Position numbers and translations under genes: made by a program. Of a stretch of DNA of 64,000 nt, positions 35,116-43,666 are shown piece by piece; within the stretch, counting starts at the first letter, position 1, and every line of letters begins with the position of its first letter. Origin of the DNA: Vibrio profundi (GTDB lineage: Bacteria; Pseudomonadota; Gammaproteobacteria; Enterobacterales; Vibrionaceae). Location of the stretch: the NCBI RefSeq assembly GCF_005281835.1, contig NZ_RZIS01000014.1, positions 1 through 64,000 on the forward strand. The letters run 5' to 3'. The notes beneath the pieces are model-generated. The model was not told where the DNA came from and did no database searches. It saw only the letters and a list, made by a program, of their open reading frames with translations.

Positions 35116-35505
35116 ATGATGGCGGCGTTAGCAAGACCAGGACGAGTGCTTGCAAAGCAAATGTTATTGATCGAGTTTAGCGCGGTTATTTTATTGGCAG
35201 TAGGATTGGGTATTACTGTTAATCATGATTGGGGTTTTGCTTCACTGGTGGGTGGCGGTATTTTTGTCATTTCCAATGCAGTATTTTGTTTTTGTGCATT
35301 TATCTTCTGCGGAGCACGAGCGACCAAATTGGTTGCGGCATCGTTCTACGCAGGTGAAGCATTAAAAATCCTTATCACGGTTTTACTATTTTCTATTGTC
35401 TACATGTATATGCAGGTGGAACTTGTTCCCCTCAAACTGACCTATTTACTGGTTCTAGGTATTAATATCTTTGCGCCAGTGCTTTTCATTAACAATAAAA
35501 AATAG
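35116..35505 (+). CDS. atpI: F0F1 ATP synthase assembly protein AtpI
   Basis: The 129-residue AtpI has four hydrophobic segments (about 16-34, 38-60, 70-95 and 100-120). It is thought to help assemble the c ring or supply Mg2+; it is not part of the mature enzyme. The start may be the first or second ATG of ATGATG. It is the first gene of atpIBEFHAGDC, 8 bases before atpB. Sequence conservation in this family is low, so the call rests partly on position. Confidence 0.88.
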   Translation: MMAALARPGRVLAKQMLLIEFSAVILLAVGLGITVNHDWGFASLVGGGIFVISNAVFCFCAFIFCGARATKLVAASFYAGEALKILITVLLFSIVYMYMQVELVPLKLTYLLVLGINIFAPVLFINNKK

Positions 35506-35513
35506 GATGAGTT

Positions 35514-36311
35514 ATGGCTGCGCCAACAGCATCCGGATACATTGAGCACCATCTACAACACCTCTCTTTAGCTAAGTTTGGTTTAGTAGAGGAGACAAGT
35601 TTCTGGAACGTACATATAGACAGTCTGTTTTTTTCTGTGTTGACAGGGATGTTATTCCTTTGGATTTTCCGTTCAGTCGCTAAGAAAGCAACAGTAGGTG
35701 TACCAGGAAAGCTTCAGTGTTTTGTAGAAATGGTAGTGGAATTCGTTGGCGACAACGTTAAAGAAACTTTCCATGGGCGCAATCCTCTGATCGCTCCTCT
35801 AGCACTGACTATATTCTGCTGGATTATTTTAATGAACTTGATGGACTTAGTGCCTATCGATTTCTTACCATATCCTGCAGAGCATTGGTTAGGTATCCCT
35901 TACCTTAAGGTGGTTCCTACTGCTGATGCAAATATAACAATGGCTATGGCTTTGGGCGTTTTTGCATTGATGATCTACTACAGCATCAAAGTAAAAGGGC
36001 TTGGCGGGTTTGCTAAGGAATTGGCACTTCACCCATTTAATCACCCAATCATGATTCCATTCAACTTGGTTCTAGAAGTAATCTCGCTATTAGCGAAACC
36101 ATTATCTCTAGGCATGCGTTTGTTTGGTAATATGTTTGCTGGTGAGGTGGTGTTTATTCTTATTGCAGCAATGCTACCGTGGTACTTGCAATGGGTAGGT
36201 GCACTACCTTGGGCTATCTTCCACATCTTGGTTATTTTGATTCAAGCGTTCGTTTTCATGATGTTAACAATCGTTTACTTATCAATGGCTCACGAAGATA
36301 GTGATCACTAA
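35514..36311 (+). CDS. atpB: ATP synthase Fo subunit a
   Basis: The 265-residue subunit a forms the two proton half-channels next to the c ring. The key arginine is in SLGMRLFGNMFAGE (about residue 202). Later helices include HILVILIQAFVFMMLTIVYL. Length is close to E. coli (271). No sodium-type signature was evaluated. It is followed by atpE after 50 bases. Confidence 0.97.
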   Translation: MAAPTASGYIEHHLQHLSLAKFGLVEETSFWNVHIDSLFFSVLTGMLFLWIFRSVAKKATVGVPGKLQCFVEMVVEFVGDNVKETFHGRNPLIAPLALTIFCWIILMNLMDLVPIDFLPYPAEHWLGIPYLKVVPTADANITMAMALGVFALMIYYSIKVKGLGGFAKELALHPFNHPIMIPFNLVLEVISLLAKPLSLGMRLFGNMFAGEVVFILIAAMLPWYLQWVGALPWAIFHILVILIQAFVFMMLTIVYLSMAHEDSDH

Positions 36312-36361
36312 AAAATTTTTAAGCTTTTATTCTAACTATTAATGTTAATCGGAGAACGTAA

Positions 36362-36619
36362 ATGGAAACTGTACTAAGTTTTTCAGCAATCGCTGTTGCT
36401 ATTATTGTTGGTCTTTGTGCCGTAGGTACTGCAATTGGTTTTGCTATTCTTGGTGGTAAATTCCTAGAAGGCGCTGCGCGTCAACCTGAAATGGCTCCTA
36501 TGCTACAAGTTAAGATGTTCATCATCGCTGGTCTACTGGATGCTGTTCCAATGATCGGTATCGTAATCGCACTACTATTCACGTTTGCTAACCCATTTGT
36601 TGGTCAACTAGCAGGCTAA
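36362..36619 (+). CDS. atpE: ATP synthase Fo subunit c
   Basis: The 85-residue hairpin protein has two membrane helices joined by a polar loop (ARQPEMAP). The second helix carries the ion-binding acidic residue (LLDAVPMIGIVIA, Asp near 61). I see no extra Gln/Glu/Ser-Thr set of Na+-binding c subunits, so it is presumably proton-coupled. The gap before it, with TCGGAG as ribosome site, suits the high c-subunit demand. Confidence 0.97.
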   Translation: METVLSFSAIAVAIIVGLCAVGTAIGFAILGGKFLEGAARQPEMAPMLQVKMFIIAGLLDAVPMIGIVIALLFTFANPFVGQLAG

Positions 36620-36676
36620 TTAACGATTACCGTTAATTAAATTTTTGTAGTTGATTCTTAACGAGGGGTAGCTGTT

Positions 36677-37147
36677 GTGAATATGAACGCAACTCTGCTA
36701 GGTCAAGCAATTGCTTTTTCAATGTTTGTTTGGTTCTGCATGAAATATGTATGGCCACCAATCTTGCAAGCAATTGAAGAGCGTCAGAAGAAAATTGCTG
36801 ACGGTCTTGTAGCCGCTGAACGCGCTGCTAAAGACTTGGATCTAGCACAAGCTAGCGCTTCTGATCAATTGAAAGAAGCGAAGCGCACTGCAACTGAGGT
36901 TATCGACCAGGCGAATAAACGTAAAGCTCAAATTCTAGACGAAGCACGTGAGGAAGCTCAGGCAGAACGCCAGAAAATCCTTGCTCAAGCGGAAGCTGAA
37001 CTTGAAGCAGAACGTAAACGTGCCCGCGATGATCTGCGCAAACAAGTTGCAAATCTGGCTATAGCTGGTGCTGAGAAAATCCTTGAGCGCACAATCGATA
37101 AAGATGTGCACAAAGATGTTCTTGACAACATTACTGCAAAACTTTAG
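36677..37147 (+). CDS. atpF: ATP synthase Fo subunit b
   Basis: The 156-residue peripheral-stalk subunit has one N-terminal membrane helix (about 8-24) and a long charged coiled coil (about 35-140, rich in Ala, Glu, Lys and Arg). It starts with GTG at 36677 (alternative ATG two codons on), after ACGAGGGG. Length equals E. coli b (156). It dimerises and joins subunit delta (AtpH). Confidence 0.97.
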   Translation: MNMNATLLGQAIAFSMFVWFCMKYVWPPILQAIEERQKKIADGLVAAERAAKDLDLAQASASDQLKEAKRTATEVIDQANKRKAQILDEAREEAQAERQKILAQAEAELEAERKRARDDLRKQVANLAIAGAEKILERTIDKDVHKDVLDNITAKL

Positions 37148-37162
37148 AGCAAGGGGCTGGAC

Positions 37163-37696
37163 ATGTCGGATTTGACTACAATCGCACGCCCCTATGCTAA
37201 AGCAGCGTTTGACTTTGCGGTAGAAAAGGGTGAGCTAGACCAATGGGGTCAAATGCTTGCTTTTGCTGCCGAAGTCGCGAAAAACGATGATATTGCTGAT
37301 TTACTAAACAGTTCAACAACTGCAAGTAAGCTGTCAGAAGTATTCATTGCAATTTGTGGCGAACAGTTTGATGAATTCGGCCAAAACCTTATTAAGGTGA
37401 TGGCAGAGAATGGCCGTTTAAAGGCCCTTCCAGATGTTTGTGAAGAGTTCATCGTGCTTAAAAAAGAGCACGAGAAGAAAGCCGATGTTGATGTTATTTC
37501 AGCAGTTGAGCTTACTGAAGAACAGCAAGCAGACTTGATCAGCAAACTGGAGCTGCGTCTTAAGCGCAAAGTTCAGCTGAATTGCAGTATAGATGAGACC
37601 CTACTTAGTGGGGTTATTATTCGAGCCGGAGACCTAGTCATCGATAACTCAGCTCGCGGTCGTTTGGATCGCCTGAGCGATGCATTGCAGTCTTAA
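37163..37696 (+). CDS. atpH: ATP synthase F1 subunit delta
   Basis: The 177-residue delta subunit links the top of F1 to the b dimer. The N-terminal TIARPYAKAAFDFAVEKG and C-terminal GVIIRAGDLVIDNSARGRLDRL are the family landmarks. Length equals E. coli delta. It lies 15 bases after atpF and 13 bases before atpA. Confidence 0.97.
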   Translation: MSDLTTIARPYAKAAFDFAVEKGELDQWGQMLAFAAEVAKNDDIADLLNSSTTASKLSEVFIAICGEQFDEFGQNLIKVMAENGRLKALPDVCEEFIVLKKEHEKKADVDVISAVELTEEQQADLISKLELRLKRKVQLNCSIDETLLSGVIIRAGDLVIDNSARGRLDRLSDALQS

Positions 37697-37709
37697 TGGG
37701 GATTGGAGC

Positions 37710-39251
37710 ATGCAACTTAATTCCACGGAAATTAGCGATCTAATTAAACAACGTATCGAATCTTTCGACGTTGTTAGTGAAGCTCGCAACGAAGGTACTA
37801 TCGTATCGGTAAGCGATGGTATTCTTAGCATTCACGGCCTAGCGGACGTGATGCAAGGTGAAATGATTGAATTACCGGGTGGCCGTTACGCGCTAGCACT
37901 AAACTTGAACCGTGATTCGGTTGGTGCAGTTGTAATGGGCCCATATGCTGACCTTCAGGAAGGCATGAAAGTTACAGCTACTGGTCGTATTCTTGAAGTA
38001 CCAGTTGGTCCTGAACTACTTGGTCGTGTTGTAAACACACTAGGTGAGCCTATTGATGGCAAAGGTCCTATTGAAGCTAAACTAACTTCACCTGTAGAAG
38101 TAATCGCACCTGGTGTAATCGATCGTAAATCGGTTGATCAGCCAGTACAAACTGGTTACAAGTCAGTTGACTCAATGATCCCTATCGGTCGTGGTCAACG
38201 TGAACTAGTAATCGGTGACCGTCAGACTGGTAAAACAGCAATGGCGATCGACTCGATTATTAACCAAAAAGATTCAGGTATTTTCTCTATCTACGTAGCT
38301 ATCGGTCAAAAAGCATCGACAATTGCTAACGTAGTTCGCAAATTAGAAGAGCACGGCGCGCTAGCTAACACTATCGTTGTTGTTGCATCTGCTTCTGAAT
38401 CTGCAGCGCTACAATACCTAGCGCCGTACGCAGGTTGTGCGATGGGTGAATACTTCCGTGATCGCGGCGAAGACGCACTGATTGTTTATGATGATCTATC
38501 TAAACAAGCGGTTGCTTACCGTCAAATCTCACTACTACTTAAGCGTCCACCAGGTCGTGAAGCATTCCCTGGTGATGTTTTCTACCTTCACTCTCGTCTT
38601 CTAGAGCGTGCTGCTCGTGTAAGCGAAGTATACGTAGAAAAATTCACTAACGGTGAAGTGAAAGGTAAGACTGGTTCTTTAACTGCTCTTCCAATCATTG
38701 AAACGCAAGCTGGTGACGTATCTGCATTCGTACCGACGAACGTAATCTCGATTACTGATGGTCAGATCTTCCTACAAACTGAGCTATTCAACTCTGGCGT
38801 ACGTCCAGCGGTTGACCCTGGTATCTCAGTATCTCGTGTAGGTGGTTCAGCGCAGACTAAAATCATCAAGAAGCTATCTGGCGGTATCCGTACAGCACTA
38901 GCTCAATACCGTGAACTTGCAGCGTTTGCTCAGTTCTCTTCGGATCTTGATGAAGCGACTAAGAAGCAGTTAGACCACGGTCAAAAAGTTACAGAACTAA
39001 TGAAGCAGAAGCAGTACGCTCCTATGTCTGTATTTGACCAAGCACTAGTAATCTTCGCTGCAGAGCGTGGTTACCTTCAAGACGTAGAGCTTTCTAAGCT
39101 TCTAGACTTTGAAGCTGCATTACTGTCGTATGCTCGCGGTCAATATGCCGATCTAGCAACACAGATCGACAAAACGGGTGCTTACAACAACGAAATCGAA
39201 GCTGAGCTGAAGAAGCTTGTTGACGATTTCAAAGCAACCCAGACCTGGTAA
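37710..39251 (+). CDS. atpA: ATP synthase F1 subunit alpha
   Basis: The 513-residue alpha subunit starts at the ATG at 37710 (MQLNSTEISDLIKQRI); an earlier frame start at 37680 lies inside atpH. It carries a non-catalytic nucleotide site with Walker A GDRQTGKTA near 169 and the alpha/beta signature PAVDPGISVSRVGGSAQ near 363. Length equals E. coli alpha. Codon use is strongly biased to CTA/CTT for Leu and CGT for Arg, as in highly expressed Vibrio genes. Confidence 0.98.
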   Translation: MQLNSTEISDLIKQRIESFDVVSEARNEGTIVSVSDGILSIHGLADVMQGEMIELPGGRYALALNLNRDSVGAVVMGPYADLQEGMKVTATGRILEVPVGPELLGRVVNTLGEPIDGKGPIEAKLTSPVEVIAPGVIDRKSVDQPVQTGYKSVDSMIPIGRGQRELVIGDRQTGKTAMAIDSIINQKDSGIFSIYVAIGQKASTIANVVRKLEEHGALANTIVVVASASESAALQYLAPYAGCAMGEYFRDRGEDALIVYDDLSKQAVAYRQISLLLKRPPGREAFPGDVFYLHSRLLERAARVSEVYVEKFTNGEVKGKTGSLTALPIIETQAGDVSAFVPTNVISITDGQIFLQTELFNSGVRPAVDPGISVSRVGGSAQTKIIKKLSGGIRTALAQYRELAAFAQFSSDLDEATKKQLDHGQKVTELMKQKQYAPMSVFDQALVIFAAERGYLQDVELSKLLDFEAALLSYARGQYADLATQIDKTGAYNNEIEAELKKLVDDFKATQTW

Positions 39252-39299
39252 TTGGTGGGTGGCCTTAGGGTCACCTCATACCATTAACGGAGAGTAACG

Positions 39300-40166
39300 A
39301 TGGCCGGCGCAAAAGAGATACGTAATAAAATCGGTAGTGTTAAAAGCACACAGAAGATTACGAAAGCAATGGAAATGGTAGCAGCTTCAAAAATGCGTCG
39401 TTCTCAAGACGCAATGGAAGCTACTCGTCCATATGCAGAAACAATGCGTAAAGTGATCGGTCATTTGGCGAACGGTAGCCTTGAGTATAAGCATCCTTAT
39501 CTTGAGGAACGTGAAGCCAAACGTGTTGGTTACATCATCGTTTCTACAGACCGCGGTCTATGTGGTGGTTTGAACATTAACTTGTTCAAGAAAGCTATGC
39601 TAGACATGAAAGATTGGTCTGAGAAAGGTGCTGATGTAGAGCTTGCTATTGTAGGTTCTAAAGCAACAGCATTTTTCAATAACAGCGGCGCTAAAGTAGC
39701 GGCTCAAGTTTCTGGCCTAGGCGATAGCCCAGCCCTTGAAGACTTGATCGGTTCTGTAAGCGTGATGCTGAAGAAATATGATGAAGGTGAATTAGATCGC
39801 CTGTTCGTAGTGTTCAACAAGTTTGAAAACACTATGGTTCAAGAACCAACGATCGATCAATTACTTCCTTTGCCTAAATCGGATAGCGAAGACATGCAGC
39901 GCGATCATGCTTGGGACTACATTTATGAGCCTGAGCCAAAACCATTACTAGATACACTTTTAGTTCGTTATGTCGAATCTCAAGTGTACCAAGGTGTGGT
40001 AGAGAACCTTGCTTGTGAGCAAGCGGCTCGAATGATTGCAATGAAAGCTGCAACAGATAACGCTAGCGACCTGATTGATGATTTAGAACTTGTGTACAAC
40101 AAGGCGCGTCAAGCGGCTATTACACAAGAACTTTCTGAAATCGTTTCAGGCGCAGCTGCGGTTTAA
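39300..40166 (+). CDS. atpG: ATP synthase F1 subunit gamma
   Basis: The 288-residue gamma subunit is the rotating shaft. The N-terminal helix (GAKEIRNKIGSVKSTQKITK) and C-terminal helix (AMKAATDNASDLIDDLELVYNKARQAAITQEL, given in part) form the coiled coil that turns inside alpha3beta3. STDRGLCGGLN marks the central fold. Length is near E. coli gamma (287). Confidence 0.97.
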   Translation: MAGAKEIRNKIGSVKSTQKITKAMEMVAASKMRRSQDAMEATRPYAETMRKVIGHLANGSLEYKHPYLEEREAKRVGYIIVSTDRGLCGGLNINLFKKAMLDMKDWSEKGADVELAIVGSKATAFFNNSGAKVAAQVSGLGDSPALEDLIGSVSVMLKKYDEGELDRLFVVFNKFENTMVQEPTIDQLLPLPKSDSEDMQRDHAWDYIYEPEPKPLLDTLLVRYVESQVYQGVVENLACEQAARMIAMKAATDNASDLIDDLELVYNKARQAAITQELSEIVSGAAAV

Positions 40167-40200
40167 GCTTAGGTAAAACTAAATAGTTAGAGGATTAACG

Positions 40201-41604
40201 ATGGCTACAGGTAAGATCGTACAGATCATCGGTGCGGTAGTCGACGTAGAGTTCCCACAGGGCGAAGTACCTCGTGTATACGATGCTCTGAATGTTAATG
40301 AAGTGAAAGAGCGTCTAGTTCTTGAAGTTCAGCAACAACTTGGCGGTGGCGTAGTTCGCGCAATCGTAATGGGTAGCTCTGATGGTTTACGTCGTGGTTT
40401 GACAGTAGAAAATACTGGCGCTCCAATCTCAGTACCAGTAGGTACTAAGACCCTAGGTCGTATCATGAACGTTCTAGGTGACGCGATTGATGAGTGTGGT
40501 GATATCGGTGCAGAAGAGCACTACGCGATTCACCGCGAAGCTCCAAGCTACGAAGAACAGTCAAATGAGACAGCTCTTCTAGAGACTGGTGTAAAAGTAA
40601 TCGACTTGGTTTGTCCATTCGCTAAGGGTGGTAAAATCGGTCTATTCGGTGGTGCAGGTGTAGGTAAGACCGTTAACATGATGGAACTTATCAACAACAT
40701 CGCACTACAACACTCAGGCCTATCTGTATTCGCAGGTGTAGGTGAGCGTACTCGTGAAGGTAACGATTTCTACTTTGAAATGCAGGAAGCTGGCGTTGTA
40801 AACGTTGAAAACCCTGAAGAATCAAAAGTAGCGATGGTTTACGGTCAGATGAACGAGCCACCAGGTAACCGTCTACGTGTTGCACTGACTGGTCTAACGA
40901 TGGCAGAGCGTTTCCGTGACGAAGGTCGTGACGTTCTACTATTCGTAGATAACATCTACCGTTACACACTAGCAGGTACTGAAGTATCAGCACTTCTAGG
41001 TCGTATGCCTTCAGCGGTAGGTTACCAACCTACACTAGCTGAGGAAATGGGTGTTCTTCAAGAACGTATCACGTCAACTAAGCAAGGTTCTATCACGTCT
41101 GTACAGGCGGTATACGTACCTGCGGATGACTTGACTGACCCGTCTCCAGCAACAACGTTCGCGCACTTAGATGCAACGGTTGTACTTAACCGTAACATCG
41201 CAGCAATGGGTCTATACCCAGCGATCGACCCGCTAGATTCTACTTCTCGTCAACTAGACCCATTGGTAGTTGGACAAGAACACTACGACATTGCTCGTGG
41301 CGTTCAGTCTACTCTTCAGCGCTATAAAGAGCTGAAAGATATCATTGCTATCCTAGGTATGGACGAGCTATCTGAAGAAGATAAGCAAGTAGTATCTCGT
41401 GCTCGTAAGATTGAGAAGTTCCTTACTCAGCCTTACCACGTAGCGGAAGTATTTACAGGTGACCCAGGTGTTTACGTACCTCTTAAAGAGACTCTACGTG
41501 GCTTCCAAGGTCTACTATCTGGTGAATACGATGACATTCCAGAGCAAGCGTTCATGTACTGCGGTACTATCGACGAAGCTATTGAGAATGCTAAGAAGCT
41601 ATAA
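40201..41604 (+). CDS. atpD: ATP synthase F1 subunit beta
   Basis: The 467-residue catalytic subunit has Walker A GGAGVGKTV near residue 149, the catalytic-glutamate region GERTREGND near 181, and Walker B VLLFVDNIYR. The alpha/beta signature PAIDPLDSTSRQL is near 340. It starts after AGAGGATTAACG. Codon bias is that of highly expressed genes, as in atpA. Confidence 0.98.
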   Translation: MATGKIVQIIGAVVDVEFPQGEVPRVYDALNVNEVKERLVLEVQQQLGGGVVRAIVMGSSDGLRRGLTVENTGAPISVPVGTKTLGRIMNVLGDAIDECGDIGAEEHYAIHREAPSYEEQSNETALLETGVKVIDLVCPFAKGGKIGLFGGAGVGKTVNMMELINNIALQHSGLSVFAGVGERTREGNDFYFEMQEAGVVNVENPEESKVAMVYGQMNEPPGNRLRVALTGLTMAERFRDEGRDVLLFVDNIYRYTLAGTEVSALLGRMPSAVGYQPTLAEEMGVLQERITSTKQGSITSVQAVYVPADDLTDPSPATTFAHLDATVVLNRNIAAMGLYPAIDPLDSTSRQLDPLVVGQEHYDIARGVQSTLQRYKELKDIIAILGMDELSEEDKQVVSRARKIEKFLTQPYHVAEVFTGDPGVYVPLKETLRGFQGLLSGEYDDIPEQAFMYCGTIDEAIENAKKL

Positions 41605-41622
41605 GGCTAACTAGGAGGCGAT

Positions 41623-42045
41623 ATGGCAGCAATAACCTTTCACCTTGACGTTGTAAGCGCTGAGAAACAACTGTTTTCTGGCCTTGTTGAAACGTTTCAG
41701 GTGACCGGTAGCGAAGGTGAGCTTGGTATTTTCCATGGCCACACACCGCTGCTGACCGCTATCAAGCCTGGTATGGTGCGTATTGTGAAACAGCACGGCC
41801 ACGAAGAAATTATTTATGTTTCTGGTGGTATGGTAGAAGTTCAGCCTGGTACAGCGACTGTACTGGCTGATACAGCTATTCGTGGTGAAGAACTAGACGC
41901 AGCAAAGGCAGAAGAAGCTAAGCGCAAGGCTGTGGAGAATATCCAAAATCAGCATGGCGACATGGACTTCGCACAAGCGGCCGGTGAACTGGCTAAAGCC
42001 ATTGCTCAGTTACGAGTTATCGAGCTGACAAAACAACGTCGTTAA
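41623..42045 (+). CDS. atpC: ATP synthase F1 subunit epsilon
   Basis: The 140-residue epsilon subunit joins gamma to the c ring and can inhibit ATP hydrolysis through its C-terminal helices. The N-terminal beta sandwich (about 1-85, with GSEGELGIFHGHTPLLTAIKPG given in part) is followed by two helices. TAGGAGG precedes the ATG. It is the last gene of the operon, closed by a strong terminator. Confidence 0.96.
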   Translation: MAAITFHLDVVSAEKQLFSGLVETFQVTGSEGELGIFHGHTPLLTAIKPGMVRIVKQHGHEEIIYVSGGMVEVQPGTATVLADTAIRGEELDAAKAEEAKRKAVENIQNQHGDMDFAQAAGELAKAIAQLRVIELTKQRR

Positions 42046-42073
42046 TTTGTTTTAAGATTCATGATGTTGAGAT

Positions 42074-42100
42074 AAAGGCGACCTAAGGGTCGCCTTTTTG
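42074..42100 (+). terminator. atp operon terminator
   Basis: The stem AAGGCGACC/GGTCGCCTT with a short loop is followed by TTTTGCGTTTTT, 29 bases after atpC. Confidence 0.92.
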
Positions 42101-42197
42101 CGTTTTTGATACTCACAACTTATAAGCCAATTTAAATAAACTAGTAAAAAAGGTTAGAATGTCAGCTTAATTAAGATAACGTCAAATAGGTTTTTTA

Positions 42198-43556
42198 ATG
42201 AAGTTTAGCGCTGTGATCCTCGCTGCGGGTAAGGGAACTCGCATGTACTCCAACATGCCGAAAGTACTTCATACATTGGCAGGTAAGCCAATGGTGAAAC
42301 ATGTTATTGATACATGTAACGGCCTTGGTGCTCAAAATATTCATTTGGTATACGGCCATGGTGGTGATCAAATGAAAGCGACACTTGCTGAAGAGCAAGT
42401 GAACTGGGCGCTACAAGCGGAGCAACTCGGAACTGGCCATGCGGTGGATCAGGCATCGATGCACTATCAAGATGATGAAAAAGTCTTAGTGTTGTATGGT
42501 GACGTGCCACTCATCTCTGCAGAAACTATTGAAAACCTATTAGAAGCACAGCCAACCGGCGGTATTGCATTATTAACTGTTGTGCTTGATAACCCTATGG
42601 GTTATGGACGTATTATCCGCAAAAATGGCCCAGTAGTCGCGATTGTTGAGCAAAAAGATGCGACTGAAGAGCAAAAGCAAATCAAAGAAATCAATACTGG
42701 TGTGATGGTAGCGACAGGCGGTGACTTGAAGCGCTGGTTATCTGGTTTGAATAACGATAATGCTCAAGGTGAGTATTACCTAACTGACGTGATAGCAGCA
42801 GCTCACAGCGAAGGTCGTGCGGTTGAAGCGGTTCACCCTGTTAGCCCAATCGAAGTTGAAGGCGTGAATGATCGCTCTCAACTTGCTCGTTTAGAACGTG
42901 CTTATCAAGCAGAACAAGCCGACAAGTTACTGAAACAAGGCGTGATGCTACGCGACCCGAGCCGCTTTGACCTACGTGGTGAATTACAGTGTGGTATGGA
43001 TGTAGAAATCGATACCAACGTGATCATTGAAGGCAGTGTAAGTATTGGTGATAACGTCGTGATCGGTACAGGCTGTGTACTAAAAGACTGTGAGGTTGAT
43101 GACAACACAATCATTCGCCCATACAGCGTAATCGAAGGTGCGACAGTCGGTGAAGATTGTACAGTTGGTCCGTTTACTCGCTTACGCCCTGGTGCTGATA
43201 TGCGTAACGACTCGCACGTAGGTAACTTTGTTGAAGTGAAGAACACTCTTTTAGGCGAAGGTTCTAAGGCTAATCACCTTACTTATTTAGGCGATGCTGA
43301 AATTGGCCAACGGGTAAATGTTGGTGCCGGTGTGATCACTTGTAATTATGATGGGGCTAACAAATTCAAGACTGTCATCGGTGATGATGTGTTTGTTGGT
43401 TCTGACAGCCAATTGATAGCACCAGTAACCATTGCTGATGGTGCAACCGTTGGGGCGGGCTCGACAGTAACTCGTGATGTAGAGCAAAATGAACTTGTGA
43501 TTAGCCGTGCAAAAGAGCGAAAAATCACGAATTGGCAGCGCCCAACAAAAAAATAA
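42198..43556 (+). CDS. glmU: Bifunctional GlmU (UDP-GlcNAc synthesis)
   Basis: The 452-residue enzyme acetylates glucosamine-1-phosphate and then uridylylates it to UDP-GlcNAc, the precursor for peptidoglycan and LPS. The N-terminal pyrophosphorylase has LAAGKGTRMYSNMPKVL (residues 8-24). The C-terminal half (from about 250) is a left-handed beta helix of hexapeptide repeats, with NFVEVKN and HLTYLGDAEIG of the acetyltransferase site. Length is near E. coli (456). It is monocistronic, right after the atp operon as in E. coli. Confidence 0.97.
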   Translation: MKFSAVILAAGKGTRMYSNMPKVLHTLAGKPMVKHVIDTCNGLGAQNIHLVYGHGGDQMKATLAEEQVNWALQAEQLGTGHAVDQASMHYQDDEKVLVLYGDVPLISAETIENLLEAQPTGGIALLTVVLDNPMGYGRIIRKNGPVVAIVEQKDATEEQKQIKEINTGVMVATGGDLKRWLSGLNNDNAQGEYYLTDVIAAAHSEGRAVEAVHPVSPIEVEGVNDRSQLARLERAYQAEQADKLLKQGVMLRDPSRFDLRGELQCGMDVEIDTNVIIEGSVSIGDNVVIGTGCVLKDCEVDDNTIIRPYSVIEGATVGEDCTVGPFTRLRPGADMRNDSHVGNFVEVKNTLLGEGSKANHLTYLGDAEIGQRVNVGAGVITCNYDGANKFKTVIGDDVFVGSDSQLIAPVTIADGATVGAGSTVTRDVEQNELVISRAKERKITNWQRPTKK

Positions 43557-43579
43557 CTACCCCTAATTGATAAATATCT

Positions 43580-43610
43580 AAAAACCACGGACCTAGTTCG
43601 TGGTTTTTTT
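43580..43610 (+). terminator. glmU terminator
   Basis: The stem AACCACGGA/TTCGTGGTT with a small loop is followed by TTTTTTG, 24 bases after glmU. Confidence 0.88.
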
Positions 43611-43666
43611 GTTATAGTTACCGTCTTATGTTTTGTTTAATTTAAGCGTGATCACAAGGAGGTAAC